A program made the position numbers and the translations under genes. 64,000 bases of DNA from Afipia carboxidovorans OM5 (GTDB lineage Bacteria > Pseudomonadota > Alphaproteobacteria > Rhizobiales > Xanthobacteraceae). Under the pieces are notes generated by a model that was not told where the DNA came from, did not search any database, and saw only the letters and a list, made by a program, of their open reading frames with translations. Location of the stretch: the NCBI RefSeq assembly GCF_000218565.1, contig NC_015684.1, positions 3,280,001 through 3,344,000 of the forward strand. The letters are read 5' to 3'. Of this stretch, positions 27,101-34,709 are shown piece after piece (within the stretch, counting starts at the first letter, position 1; each line of letters begins with the position of its first letter).

Positions 27101-28014
27101 GCTGCGGGCCGGATCGCGCAGGTCGCGGCATCTAGCGAGGTGCCGAACCAGGCATAGACCAGGCTGATCCACTCAACGTTCGACACTTCACGGCGCAGGT
27201 TGTCGATCGAGACGGTGAAGTCGGCCACCTTGCGTCCTGTGTTGCTGTTAATGTTGGAATCGCGCACGCGACTGCGCACCACATCGGGCTCGTAGGCCCA
27301 TTCGCCGCTCGCCGGCATCACGCAGACGCTGCGGACGAGATGGCGGGCATCGGCCACATCGGCGTCCGAACCGCGATAGACTTCGACCTCGAAGTTCGGA
27401 AAACGATTGCCGTAGGGCGTGAGATAGAGGTTCTCGAGGACGACGTAGGACAGGCCGCGGAACGCCGGTGTGCGGGCGGCGCCTTCAACTGCCTGGATCA
27501 GTGGATCGGGTGATTGTGTCTCGTCGCCGTAATAGGTGCGGATATCATCGACATGCTCGGGATCGAGCGGCATCTTGTCGAGCCAGATGCGATAGATCGA
27601 AGTGATCGGCGCCTCACAGACGCCGAGTGCGACATCGGCATAATAATGGTAGCTGGTGTGCGTGATGGTTTGCGTTCCTCCCCCACCACCGGCGCTGCCT
27701 TTGCCGCCACCGCGGACCGTCTCGGTTTCGGTGCGGACGATTTCACGAATACCGCGGACCCAGATGATATTGGCAGGCACCCGCATGCGGCCCCAAACCA
27801 CCGGCATGGTTTGGCCATAGGCCGATCCCGACAGGTTGAGTTCAGTGAGCCGTGTGCCTTCGACCGTCCGACGATCCTGCTGCGGTCCGAACAGCTCGCG
27901 GTCGAGAATGCCACCGACATAGGCGCCGAACAGCGCCCCGAGCGATTGGCCGAGCCCTCCCGCGATGCCGCCGCCGAGCACCCCGCCGGCGAGCGTGAGA
28001 ACAAGCTGGGCCAC
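24187..28014 (-). CDS. Large tail-tip protein with TIM-barrel domain (GTA type)
   Basis: A 1275-residue host-specificity protein of GTA-type tails. The N-terminal 210 residues include Gly-rich membrane-like segments and a YYADVALGVCEAPI block; the middle has the GTA TIM-barrel-like domain (about 350-690, with WFTEYGFPTVNC); then comes a phage-tail_3 domain (about 750-900) and fibronectin-like C-terminal modules. It starts at a GTG (28014) three bases after the stop of a homologous short gene, with no good binding site of its own, so coupling to the upstream gene is likely. It probably forms the baseplate hub that reaches the cell surface. Confidence 0.88.
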   Translation of the reverse strand: MAQLVLTLAGGVLGGGIAGGLGQSLGALFGAYVGGILDRELFGPQQDRRTVEGTRLTELNLSGSAYGQTMPVVWGRMRVPANIIWVRGIREIVRTETETVRGGGKGSAGGGGGTQTITHTSYHYYADVALGVCEAPITSIYRIWLDKMPLDPEHVDDIRTYYGDETQSPDPLIQAVEGAARTPAFRGLSYVVLENLYLTPYGNRFPNFEVEVYRGSDADVADARHLVRSVCVMPASGEWAYEPDVVRSRVRDSNINSNTGRKVADFTVSIDNLRREVSNVEWISLVYAWFGTSLDAATCAIRPAAEYAITPDRLPDTAPYSWSVMGSGRPVIGWPGGWPLVSSYTRPDGTTGLSYGGTVSDGSIVRAIRHLHSLGYKVMLYPFLMMDIPPPAASPFPWRGRIAGAAADVPGFFERNDGYLRFIRHCMALAEQAGGVDSFVIGSELVALNRIRGGAGGYPAVPFWRQIASEAKIRLGPRCIVTYAADWSEYRYHDRGGANVDFPLDALWADPNIDVVGIDAYFPLTDRPRAVYDKAAIAAGWASGELIDYYYATQDDRDLGRRGLDQRRMPINDPFWAIKNIRWWWENDHVPRVGGVPTGPATAWVPRGKPIWFTEYGFPTVNCATNQPNVFIDPKSIESFAPYYSNRAVDRVVQRVAIEATEQFWSDPANNPASPLYDGPMVGRRFVWCWDARPYPFFPTLTKVWSDGENFRLGHWIEGKIGNMQLAGIVRDLCLRAGLAASEFDVTALDDEVVGYVVTERKPVRDMIAVLQTAYFFDAVERDGVLVFVKRGAGSPITIDPNDLGASENDSDRSRVKVERTQDTELPIAVDIVHLDEGRDYQSSTVTVRKQVGQSESVNTLSLPVVLTVEQAQEIGQRALREMWQGREAVDLRLPTRAIRCDPTDIVAVPIDGVWRRIRLTAVTYGKPGLVLLRGVATDGGVPEFYTAPTGSGVLPPSAPEPVAPVRVELLDMPIMIDNHDASASSFYVAACPVGIGRFRGATLFQPTADALDYTVAAAASLPSIIGTTVTELAPGPAWRWDRANAVEVQLDYGALQSLADERVLAGGNAALIDDEVIQFASAELIAEGRYRLSRLLRGQRGTEHEIAAHPAGSRFILLDPARQPRPNVSVSRIGIEITWRTAPVPQGPSGDLSGEIVFTDSGKGLRPFAPAHPRATRERASGDIQLSWIRRTRIGGDSWLNEVPLGEETEEYNVQILDGANVVRPLRVAGPSALYTAVQQMTDFGVLPASLAWRVAQVSRVLGPGASTEITSTF

Positions 28015-28017
28015 GGT

Positions 28018-28650
28018 TCACGTCTCGACTTCGAAGGTGAGGTTTGGCAGCCGGTTACCGAACGGCGTGATGGAGAGCCGCTCCATCATCACATAGGCGA
28101 GCCCGCGATAGGCCGGCGTGCGAGCGGTGCCTTCAACGGCCTGAATGAGCGGGTCGGGGGCCTGCGTTTCATTCCCGAGATAGACCCGCATGTCGCCGAC
28201 CTTATCGGTCTCGAAGGCATTGCCGTCGGCGAATACGCGACGCACCGCAGCGATCGGCCCGGCGCAGAGCCCGACGGCGACATCGGCATAATAGTGATAG
28301 GTGACGTTGGTAACGGTCTGGCCGCCACTGCCACCACCCTTGCCGCCGCCACCAACCGTCTGCGTATCGGTGCGAACCTCCTCGTCGAAGCCGCGCATCC
28401 AAATCACGTTCGCAGCCATTCGGCCCTTGCCGTAGAGCAGCGGAATCACCGCGCCGTAGCTCGACGACTGCACGCGCAGATCCTGCATACGTGCACCATA
28501 AACGGTCTGGCTGGCCGTACCACCGAACAGCTGCTGATCGACCATGCCGCCGACATAGCCGCCAACCAGACCACCAATCGCACCGCCGAGACCGGGCAGC
28601 AGCATATTGCCAAGCACATAGCCGCCGACCGTGAGAACGATTTTGGCCAT
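28018..28650 (-). CDS. Stand-alone copy of the tail-tip N-terminal module
   Basis: A 210-residue protein that aligns along its whole length with residues 1-210 of the next gene product: same Gly-rich start (MAKIVLTVGGYVLGNML), same NVIWMRG, YHYYADVAVGLC, QAPDPLIQAVEG and NRLPN segments, at roughly half identity by eye. It ends with TFEVET exactly where the long protein continues with further domains. It looks like an in-phage partial duplication. It lies two bases after the NlpC gene stop and probably takes part in the same tail-tip assembly. Confidence 0.8.
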   Translation of the reverse strand: MAKIVLTVGGYVLGNMLLPGLGGAIGGLVGGYVGGMVDQQLFGGTASQTVYGARMQDLRVQSSSYGAVIPLLYGKGRMAANVIWMRGFDEEVRTDTQTVGGGGKGGGSGGQTVTNVTYHYYADVAVGLCAGPIAAVRRVFADGNAFETDKVGDMRVYLGNETQAPDPLIQAVEGTARTPAYRGLAYVMMERLSITPFGNRLPNLTFEVET

Positions 28651-28652
28651 GA

Positions 28653-29168
28653 TCAATCCGCGATCCCAGGCACCCGGAACGCATGGCGGAGTTTTGCCCG
28701 CCACCATGGCGAGAAACCGTGCTCGACCACCTTGCCGGCCTCGCGGTAGCAGTGGATCAGCCCGTCGCCTGGCGCGACATAGGCACAGTGGTGCGCCGGA
28801 CCCTTGCCGGCGCCGAACAGCAGGATGTCGCCGGGCAGCACGTCGGTCACGTCGATTTCGTGGGCGTGTGTCTTGAAACCGAGATACATGCGCGGCTCGG
28901 CGCGGTAGAGGTGCCAGGTCTCCGGATAGTCGTGTGGGATCGGCACCTCGCCGACGAATGGCAGCGCCACGCCGCGCACGAAACCGATACAGTCGCAACC
29001 GACACCCTTAAGCGATGCCTGATGATGCCAGGGCGTGCCGAGCCAGCTCCGCGCCTCGGCGATCACTGCATCTCGGGTGAACATCGGCATGAGGCAATCA
29101 GAATCAGTGAGGAGCGGCTTTCGCGAGCACGGATCTTCGGTGCTGTCCGGAACCGCGTCAGAGCTCAT
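28653..29168 (-). CDS. NlpC/P60 cell-wall peptidase of the tail tip
   Basis: A 171-residue protein with the NlpC/P60 fold of GTA peptidases: RSWLGTPWHHQ, then VGCDCIGFVRG with the catalytic Cys (about residue 58-60), and His in PAHHCAYV. Such enzymes cut peptidoglycan stems during DNA entry. It can start at 29168, sharing a base with the DUF2163 stop (TGATG), or 26-28 codons later at MPMFTRDAV, where related proteins begin. Confidence 0.85.
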   Translation of the reverse strand: MSSDAVPDSTEDPCSRKPLLTDSDCLMPMFTRDAVIAEARSWLGTPWHHQASLKGVGCDCIGFVRGVALPFVGEVPIPHDYPETWHLYRAEPRMYLGFKTHAHEIDVTDVLPGDILLFGAGKGPAHHCAYVAPGDGLIHCYREAGKVVEHGFSPWWRAKLRHAFRVPGIAD

Positions 29169-30007
29169 CACCCGCGCACCGGATAGGAAAAGACCATGTC
29201 GTTGCCGGGGATGTGCGGCTCGCCGCGGAAGTTCAAAATATTGCCAAAACGGGCATGACAGGTTTCCGGGGTCTTGTCGCAGCCGGCGATCAGGTGAACC
29301 CGGTCGCCGACCGCGATCGGCCGCGGCATCGGCGTGAACAACTGGATCGATTGGCCGTTGTGCTGAAGCACTTCGGTCGCCGCACCCGCGTTTGCGCCGG
29401 TCAGGAAGGAACAGACGCCGAAGGTGTAGAAGCCGGTCGGCCGCGCTGTCGGGACCGTGAAGGTGTCGCCACTGGATACAGCGCTGATGACGAGTTCGTC
29501 TGTCAGCGGAGCCAGCATGACCTTGCACTCGACGCTGCCCAGATTGGTACGACAGAGCCGTGAATAGAGCTTGCCCGCAACCTGCTGAAGGCGATTCGCG
29601 ATGCCGCGAATCTCCGCCGAGAAACGATTGTCAGCGCGCTTAACCTCGCCAAGTGAGCCGCGACGAAGGAGCACGCGACCTTGCGACAGGTCGGCCCAGT
29701 TGACGAGAAAGATATCGATCTTGGCGCCGTCGAACAGACCGGCGGAGAGGTCCTCTGCCTTGAGCGCGTCATCATCGAGAAACCCGTCCACATCGAGGTT
29801 GTCGACGGACAGATCGGCGCCGGATTTAATCGCGCTCGGCAGGAAGCCGGTTGCAGCTACATAAGTCTGGCCATCAATGACGAGGTTGCGATCGTGATCG
29901 GTGAAGCCGCGCGCCCAGCCGTCAGTCCGCTCCAGGCGCCAGCACGTTGCAAGCGTCGTCACCTCGCCGGCAAGATGTGCGGCGAGCGCGGCAGATATGG
30001 ACTTCAT
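29168..30007 (-). CDS. DUF2163 tail-tip hub protein
   Basis: A 279-residue protein with the DUF2163 features: LERTDGWARGFTDHDR near residue 28 and the Cys-containing end GCDKTPETCHARFGN, seen in GTA hub proteins. It lies in the fixed order DUF2460, DUF2163, NlpC/P60, TIM-barrel protein, which strongly supports the role as a component of the distal tail hub. Confidence 0.88.
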   Translation of the reverse strand: MKSISAALAAHLAGEVTTLATCWRLERTDGWARGFTDHDRNLVIDGQTYVAATGFLPSAIKSGADLSVDNLDVDGFLDDDALKAEDLSAGLFDGAKIDIFLVNWADLSQGRVLLRRGSLGEVKRADNRFSAEIRGIANRLQQVAGKLYSRLCRTNLGSVECKVMLAPLTDELVISAVSSGDTFTVPTARPTGFYTFGVCSFLTGANAGAATEVLQHNGQSIQLFTPMPRPIAVGDRVHLIAGCDKTPETCHARFGNILNFRGEPHIPGNDMVFSYPVRG

Positions 30008-30010
30008 GAA

Positions 30011-30598
30011 TCAGGCCCTGATTTCGATTAAAGCGATCGAGGAAACCTGCTGGATGTGATAGGCGACCGCGACCACCGGCAGATGATCGGTGTCAAAGCG
30101 GACCGGCACGTCAAACAGAAAGTCTGCATAAGGCTGTGTCGCGGGCGCAAGGTCGAACGTAATCAGCCCGGTCAGGTAGTCGACATCGACCAATATCGGG
30201 CTGCCGCCGACGCGAACGACTACGGTGCCAGCCTCGGGCTTGGTGATGACGCGCTGATCCGCCGAAGGCCCCGAGGCGTATTGCTTGGTCAGCTGCCAAA
30301 TCAGCGGATCGGTGGTCGGCGCGAGCGGCTGGGCTTCGGCTTCAAAATCGTTCCAGTCGCGAAAGCGGAAGCCATAGGCTCGGCCCTTGCGGGCGCGAAA
30401 GAAGGCGATGACCTCAGCCATCTGCTCGCGGGTACGAATGCCGGTCGAGATGTCGTATTTGGCACGCGCCGCCGACCAGTTGACGTTGCGCTGCTCGAAG
30501 CCGGAAGCGACCGCGATGATGTCGGTCGAGAACTCGGGGCCACCAGTCGCTCCGCGCGCCACCGCGTCCGGAAACCGTATATCGTGAAATCCGCTCAC
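30011..30598 (-). CDS. DUF2460 distal tail protein
   Basis: A 195-residue protein matching the DUF2460 family (GTA distal tail): FHDIRFPDAVARGATGGPEF start and the RKGRAYGFRFRDW motif. It connects the tail tube to the hub. It overlaps the tape measure gene by four bases (ATGA) and stands three bases before the DUF2163 gene. Confidence 0.9.
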   Translation of the reverse strand: MSGFHDIRFPDAVARGATGGPEFSTDIIAVASGFEQRNVNWSAARAKYDISTGIRTREQMAEVIAFFRARKGRAYGFRFRDWNDFEAEAQPLAPTTDPLIWQLTKQYASGPSADQRVITKPEAGTVVVRVGGSPILVDVDYLTGLITFDLAPATQPYADFLFDVPVRFDTDHLPVVAVAYHIQQVSSIALIEIRA

Positions 30599-33327
30599 AG
30601 GTTGCGCTCCGCGCGCCGCAGCGCGGCCGCCATATCGGCGGTGATCTGGCTCTGGGCCCGCCGGAACGAGGCAGCGTCCGGCGTCGTCACCGCAAAATTG
30701 AGGACGATCGGAGCCTTCGCGCCGCGTTCATAGGCGGCGGCTTCGCTACGGTTGAGCACTCGCTCACCGCGCTGCAGGATTGCGGGCACCTCGTCGGATT
30801 TAAGGAATGTGCCGTCATGGAAGCGGGGTGCGTTGTGGAAAGCGGCCGCCGAGACGAGGCGCAACGGTGCCGCACCACCGACAATGCCGCCAAAATGATA
30901 GATCGGCGAACCGAACAATTTTGCGGTCGCCGCAACCGGGCCGACCCCACCACCGCCGCCGAACAGACCGCCAAATAAACCGCCGAACAGGCCGCCGGCA
31001 TTGTTCAACGTCGGCGCGTTGCCGCCGAACAGAAGATTTTTGAGCGGGTTCAGCACCGCGAGCTTGAGAATTTCCTTTTCGATGTCGGCGAGTGCAGCCC
31101 GTCCGGCCTCCGCCCAGGACTTCCAGTCGAGCTTGCCTTGCGCGAGCAGATCGGCAAAGCGGTTCATCGAGGACTCGAACACGCTTTGCCAGCCCTGGGT
31201 GAGTTCGCGGGCACGGTCAAGCTGGGCGTTGAGCGCGGCCTGGCGTTCGGCGTTGGCGAGGATGATCTGCCCCTCGACGCTCGCCGCCGACAGACCCTGG
31301 CGGCGCAGATCCTGCTCGGCCTTGAGCCGCGCGATGAATTTATCCTTTTCCTCGACACTTCGGCCGACAAAGGCGATCTCGGCCCGCGTCTGCTCGATTG
31401 CAAAACGCTGGTCGCGTGCCGTGTCGCGCAGGACCTTTGCTGCCTCCGCCAGCACCCGGTTGCGGGCTTGCTCAATCGTGAGCGCGGCCTGTTCGGGCGT
31501 CACCGTCTGGCCGATCAGCTCGATCCGGGCGCGCTCGGCCTCTAACGCCGCCCGCCGCGCCGGCCCGATGGCGGTGACAAGTTCGATCTCGATCTGCTGC
31601 AGGCGGAGTTTACGCGCCTGCGGATCGACGAACTTGGCATTTTCGCCAGAATAAGTCGCGAGCGCCTGTGTGACACGACGATAGGCGTCTTCGACATTCT
31701 GCAGATTATCGACATTTTTTGCCGCAAGCGGGTCTTCGAGCAATTTACCCAACGAGCCACGCAGCACCTCCAGCTGGCGGATCGTCTCGGTGCCGGGGAT
31801 GATGTCGCGCACCGCCTCGCCGACTTTCAGCGAGAGAGCGCGCGCCTCCGCTTCGATGCGGCCAACATCGGCCTGGTGCCTTGCATCTACAATGCGAGCA
31901 CGAAGATCATCGGCTTGTCGCCGAAGCTCCGCCAGGACCCGCGATGGCGCACTATTCGAGCCACGCGACAGCGCCGCGATACGCTGCTCGATTCGGGCGA
32001 GCTGCTCCTCGGATGTGCCGCCGCCAGCGGCGCGGTCGATGGCCCGACCAACGGCGTCATAGGCGTCCGAGGCCGAGCGCTTGACCGCGTCCCAGGCACG
32101 GCCAAGCGCGGTCGTCGCCTGCTCGGCATTAGCAAGGCTACTGCGCATCGCCTCCAGCAGCACGCGCTGTGCGCTGGTGCGGTCGTTCTGTTCGGCAAGA
32201 CGTCGGATATAGGCGCGCGTTCGATCATCGAGGAAGCCGAGCTGCGCGTTGAGCTGATCTGCCCCGCGCACCGGGTCGGCAAAGACCTCGGCGAGGGACT
32301 TGACCGCCGCGTCGACATCGCTGCCGACGGTGACGGCATAGTTTTTGGCGACCGCGATCAGGCCGGTGAAATGGTCCTGGCCGATCCGCCCGGTGCGCAG
32401 GAACGCTGTCTCCATCTCGCGTGCAGCGGCAACCGACACCTTGCCGGCGGCAGCACCGACCTGCGCGATACGATTGAGGTCGGCGACCGTGGCGCCAGCC
32501 GCGCGACCGGCGCCGGCAAGCCCGACTTCCAGCTGTTTCTGGCCCTTGAGCCATGCGTCATAAGCGGTCGCACCTGCGATCGCCATTCCGACCGTCGCGC
32601 CGGTGAGAAGCCGCACCGGAGTGATGACGGCGGCAAGCGCGCGCCCGAGGCTGCCGGCGATGCCGGAGAGACCGCCGGACTCCGCACCGAACGCCTTACC
32701 GAGCTTGAGCGTCTGGATGGTGAGCCGTCCGAGCGGCACCTCGCCGGTTACCGCCGCGTCGGACGCCAGCCGGAACGTCGTGATCAGCGCCCGAATTTGG
32801 CCGCCGGTCAGATTCGACGCATGGCCAAGTTCATTGAGCGCGCCGGACGCCAGATCGAAGCGTTCCCTGGCGAGCGCGACCGCCTCATTATGCTCCTTCG
32901 TGGTAATGGTGCCGGCTTTGAGCAGCGCAGCCGCTTCCGCGATTTCGGCGTTGAGCCGCTTTTGTGCCGCACCGAGCGGGTCGACCTGGGCGCGCAGCGC
33001 CGCAGTGCGCCGCTCGAGGTCTTCCGATGCCCTGGCTGCGCTTTCAAACACCTCGGCCGAGTAGCGCGCAGACTTTGGCGTGGTGTCAACACCGAGCACC
33101 GCGTTGAAATTACGCTGCGACTGGTCGGCGCTTGCCGCTTGTCGCGCGGCTTGCGCCAGGCGCAGCAAACGCTGTGTCTGTCGATCGGTGGCACTTCCGG
33201 CGGCATCCATCGTGGACGCGACGCCGCGAAACGCGCTCGTGCCGGCCTGCCCGACCTCGTCGAAGGCGCGTTTGACCTCCGCCTTGCCCTCGACACCGAG
33301 GCGGATTGAGACATTTGTTGCTGCCAT
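30595..33327 (-). CDS. Tail tape measure protein
   Basis: A 910-residue protein, Ala/Arg-rich and helical, with coiled-coil stretches (about 90-170 and 450-720) and a hydrophobic part (about 190-260: ALAAVITPVRLLTGATVGMAIAG). The Gly-rich segment GGLFGGLFGGLFGGGGGV near residue 810 and a C-terminal lambda gpH-like end complete the picture. Its length sets tail length. It follows the chaperone pair as in all long-tailed phages. Confidence 0.88.
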   Translation of the reverse strand: MAATNVSIRLGVEGKAEVKRAFDEVGQAGTSAFRGVASTMDAAGSATDRQTQRLLRLAQAARQAASADQSQRNFNAVLGVDTTPKSARYSAEVFESAARASEDLERRTAALRAQVDPLGAAQKRLNAEIAEAAALLKAGTITTKEHNEAVALARERFDLASGALNELGHASNLTGGQIRALITTFRLASDAAVTGEVPLGRLTIQTLKLGKAFGAESGGLSGIAGSLGRALAAVITPVRLLTGATVGMAIAGATAYDAWLKGQKQLEVGLAGAGRAAGATVADLNRIAQVGAAAGKVSVAAAREMETAFLRTGRIGQDHFTGLIAVAKNYAVTVGSDVDAAVKSLAEVFADPVRGADQLNAQLGFLDDRTRAYIRRLAEQNDRTSAQRVLLEAMRSSLANAEQATTALGRAWDAVKRSASDAYDAVGRAIDRAAGGGTSEEQLARIEQRIAALSRGSNSAPSRVLAELRRQADDLRARIVDARHQADVGRIEAEARALSLKVGEAVRDIIPGTETIRQLEVLRGSLGKLLEDPLAAKNVDNLQNVEDAYRRVTQALATYSGENAKFVDPQARKLRLQQIEIELVTAIGPARRAALEAERARIELIGQTVTPEQAALTIEQARNRVLAEAAKVLRDTARDQRFAIEQTRAEIAFVGRSVEEKDKFIARLKAEQDLRRQGLSAASVEGQIILANAERQAALNAQLDRARELTQGWQSVFESSMNRFADLLAQGKLDWKSWAEAGRAALADIEKEILKLAVLNPLKNLLFGGNAPTLNNAGGLFGGLFGGLFGGGGGVGPVAATAKLFGSPIYHFGGIVGGAAPLRLVSAAAFHNAPRFHDGTFLKSDEVPAILQRGERVLNRSEAAAYERGAKAPIVLNFAVTTPDAASFRRAQSQITADMAAALRRAERNL

Positions 33328-33355
33328 CGTTCGCTCAAATTCGTGACGGGCTCAA

Positions 33356-34011
33356 TCAATCCCGGTCGTGGGCATAGCTGCGCACGATGATCGGCTCGAT
33401 CTCGGGCAGCACTTCCACGAGCAGCGGAGTGAGCGCGCCCATGGCGTCGGCCAAGAGCAGCACGGCGCCAAAATCCACGGCGTAGATGCCGCCAGGTGCT
33501 ACGCGCACCTGACCTGCGGCGCGGCGCAGCACCTCCCAGGCCGCGATGCCGTCGGGCGTATGAACCGCATGCTCTTGATACGGACACTCAGCACACGTCG
33601 TCGTGCACGCCGCGCAATAGCCATCGCCCCCACCGAAGTGCCATTCGGCGAGAGCGATCAGGCGTTTTTTTCCGCAACCTGCAGGATTGCCGGCGCGACA
33701 TAGAGGCGGTCGATCGCGTCGAACAGCGGCCAGAGATCGAGCGCGTCATCGATGTGGTCCGGGTTTGGGCCGACCGGATTGCCATCGGCATCGCCAATGC
33801 CTTCCCATGCCGCGATGCCGGAGCGCGCAAGCGCGGAGGTAAATGCTAGCCCGGCCTGGATCTCGGCATCTTCGCCACCCGCACGCAGCACCTCGGCCGC
33901 AGCGGCGCGCGCGACAAGAATGGCGGCGACGGTGATGGGGCGGAACCGCACCCGCACGCCTGGAACAAGGTCGAGCCAGAACGGCTCGCGGTCGATGGAT
34001 AGCTTGAGCAT
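33356..34011 (-). CDS. Tail assembly chaperone, -1 frameshift fusion (gpGT-like)
   Basis: After slipping at 33664-33670 the -1 frame reads RLIALAEWHFGGGDGYC and goes on to a TGA at 33356, giving a fusion of about 218 residues (116 plus 102). The extension has a Cys cluster (YCAACTTTCAECPY) and the end EIEPIIVRSYAHDRD. It has no ATG or GTG near its beginning and no binding site, so frameshifting is the simplest way to express it. The extension should recruit the tape measure protein. Its stop lies 28 bases before the tape measure start. Confidence 0.72.
33658..34011 (-). CDS. Tail assembly chaperone, short (gpG-like) form
   Basis: A 117-residue protein starting at 34011 (GGAG nine bases upstream) with MLKLSIDREPFWLDLVPGVR. 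It occupies the gpG place between tail tube and tape measure. Just before its stop the frame reads GCG GAA AAA AAC GCC TGA, which holds the slippery heptamer A AAA AAC; the -1 frame continues for about 100 codons. The short product and the longer fusion would both be made, as in lambda G and GT. Confidence 0.75.
   Translation of the reverse strand: MLKLSIDREPFWLDLVPGVRVRFRPITVAAILVARAAAAEVLRAGGEDAEIQAGLAFTSALARSGIAAWEGIGDADGNPVGPNPDHIDDALDLWPLFDAIDRLYVAPAILQVAEKNA
33664..33670 (-). promoter_or_regulatory. Slippery heptamer A AAA AAC for -1 frameshift
   Basis: Read on the minus strand in the chaperone frame, A-AAA-AAC fits X-XXY-YYZ, the strongest bacterial -1 slippage pattern, six bases before the zero-frame TGA. 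I did not establish a stimulatory hairpin downstream. Confidence 0.72.
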
Positions 34012-34072
34012 GGTAGCGTTCTCCGGGGAACTGGCGATTCGGAATGAGTGCGCGGATCGCGCAGACGACAAC

Positions 34073-34100
34073 TTGACGGACTACGCGATTCGCGTAGAAT
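34073..34100 (+). promoter_or_regulatory. Promoter with palindromic operator for brnT
   Basis: TTGACG (34073-34078) and TAGAAT (34095-34100) are spaced by 16 bases. Between and over them lies a perfect palindrome, CTACGCG-ATT-CGCGTAG (34081-34097), a natural operator for the antitoxin. Transcription would begin about at the ATG at 34105, so the brnT mRNA may be leaderless. Confidence 0.65.
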
Positions 34101-34104
34101 GGCG

Positions 34105-34380
34105 ATGGAATTTGAATGGGACGAAGCCAAGAGCGACTGGACCCGCCGCGAACGCGGATTTGGGTTCGAGGAAGCCGCGCTGATCTTTGAAGGATCGGTG
34201 CAGACCACACTTGACGATCGGCGGAACTATGGAGAAGAGCGCCTTATAGCGGTCGGCGAGGTTGCCGGTGAGGTGCTGGTCGTCGTCTATACTGACCGGG
34301 GCAGCGTGAGGCGGATCATCTCGGCACGATACGCCAATCGAAAGGAACGGATGACATGGCAATTGTTCGCAAAGCACTGA
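34105..34380 (+). CDS. brnT: BrnT family toxin
   Basis: A 91-residue BrnT-type ribonuclease toxin: MEFEWDEAKSDWTRRERGFG start, the FEEAALIF helix, and the end RRIISARYANRKER, all as in BrnT (RelE-like fold). The ATG at 34105 is chosen since it is the family start and lies where transcription should begin; an ATG two codons earlier falls inside the promoter. It overlaps the antitoxin gene by 25 bases. It lies on the plus strand inside the minus-strand tail operon, tail-to-tail with the tail tube gene, so it is a lysogenically expressed moron. Confidence 0.85.
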   Translation: MEFEWDEAKSDWTRRERGFGFEEAALIFEGSVQTTLDDRRNYGEERLIAVGEVAGEVLVVVYTDRGSVRRIISARYANRKERMTWQLFAKH

Positions 34381-34709
34381 AGACGATTCGCGCGACCAAG
34401 TCACGCATCGATCATGCGAAGCTGCGCGCCACCGACGATGATGACATTGCGCGGCAGATCGCCGAGGATGAAGACACTGCGCCTGAAGTCACCCTTGACA
34501 TGCTGATTGCACCCGCAAATTTACGCCGGCGCTTGAACATGACGCAGGAGCAGTTTTCTCTGGCACTTGGCGTTCCGGTTGCGACCTTGCGCAATTGGGA
34601 ACAGGGGCGCAACGCCATCGATCCTGCGGCCCGCTCGCTTCTCTTGCTGGTTGCTCGCGATCCCAAAGCAACCCTTGCCGCGCTTGCAGCGGCCCGCTCA
34701 GCAGCCTGA
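34356..34709 (+). CDS. HTH antitoxin partner of BrnT
   Basis: A 117-residue protein. The N-terminal half is acidic (RATDDDDIARQIAEDEDTAP), like the toxin-binding arm of BrnA antitoxins; the C-terminal half is an XRE-type HTH (LNMTQEQFSLALGVPVATLRNW). Classic BrnA has a ribbon-helix-helix instead, so this is a variant. It should neutralise BrnT and bind the palindrome at 34081-34097. Its stop abuts the stop of the tail tube gene without a gap. Confidence 0.8.
   Translation: MAIVRKALKTIRATKSRIDHAKLRATDDDDIARQIAEDEDTAPEVTLDMLIAPANLRRRLNMTQEQFSLALGVPVATLRNWEQGRNAIDPAARSLLLLVARDPKATLAALAAARSAA

Noticed and set aside
28653..29528. Long 291-codon version of the NlpC/P60 gene
   Set aside because: The first 120 codons overlap the DUF2163 gene in another frame and look like shadow sequence; the coupled start at 29168 is better.
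30687..33309. Long plus-strand frames opposite the tape measure gene
   Set aside because: High-GC antisense shadows of the 910-residue gene; their codon pattern mirrors the real frame.
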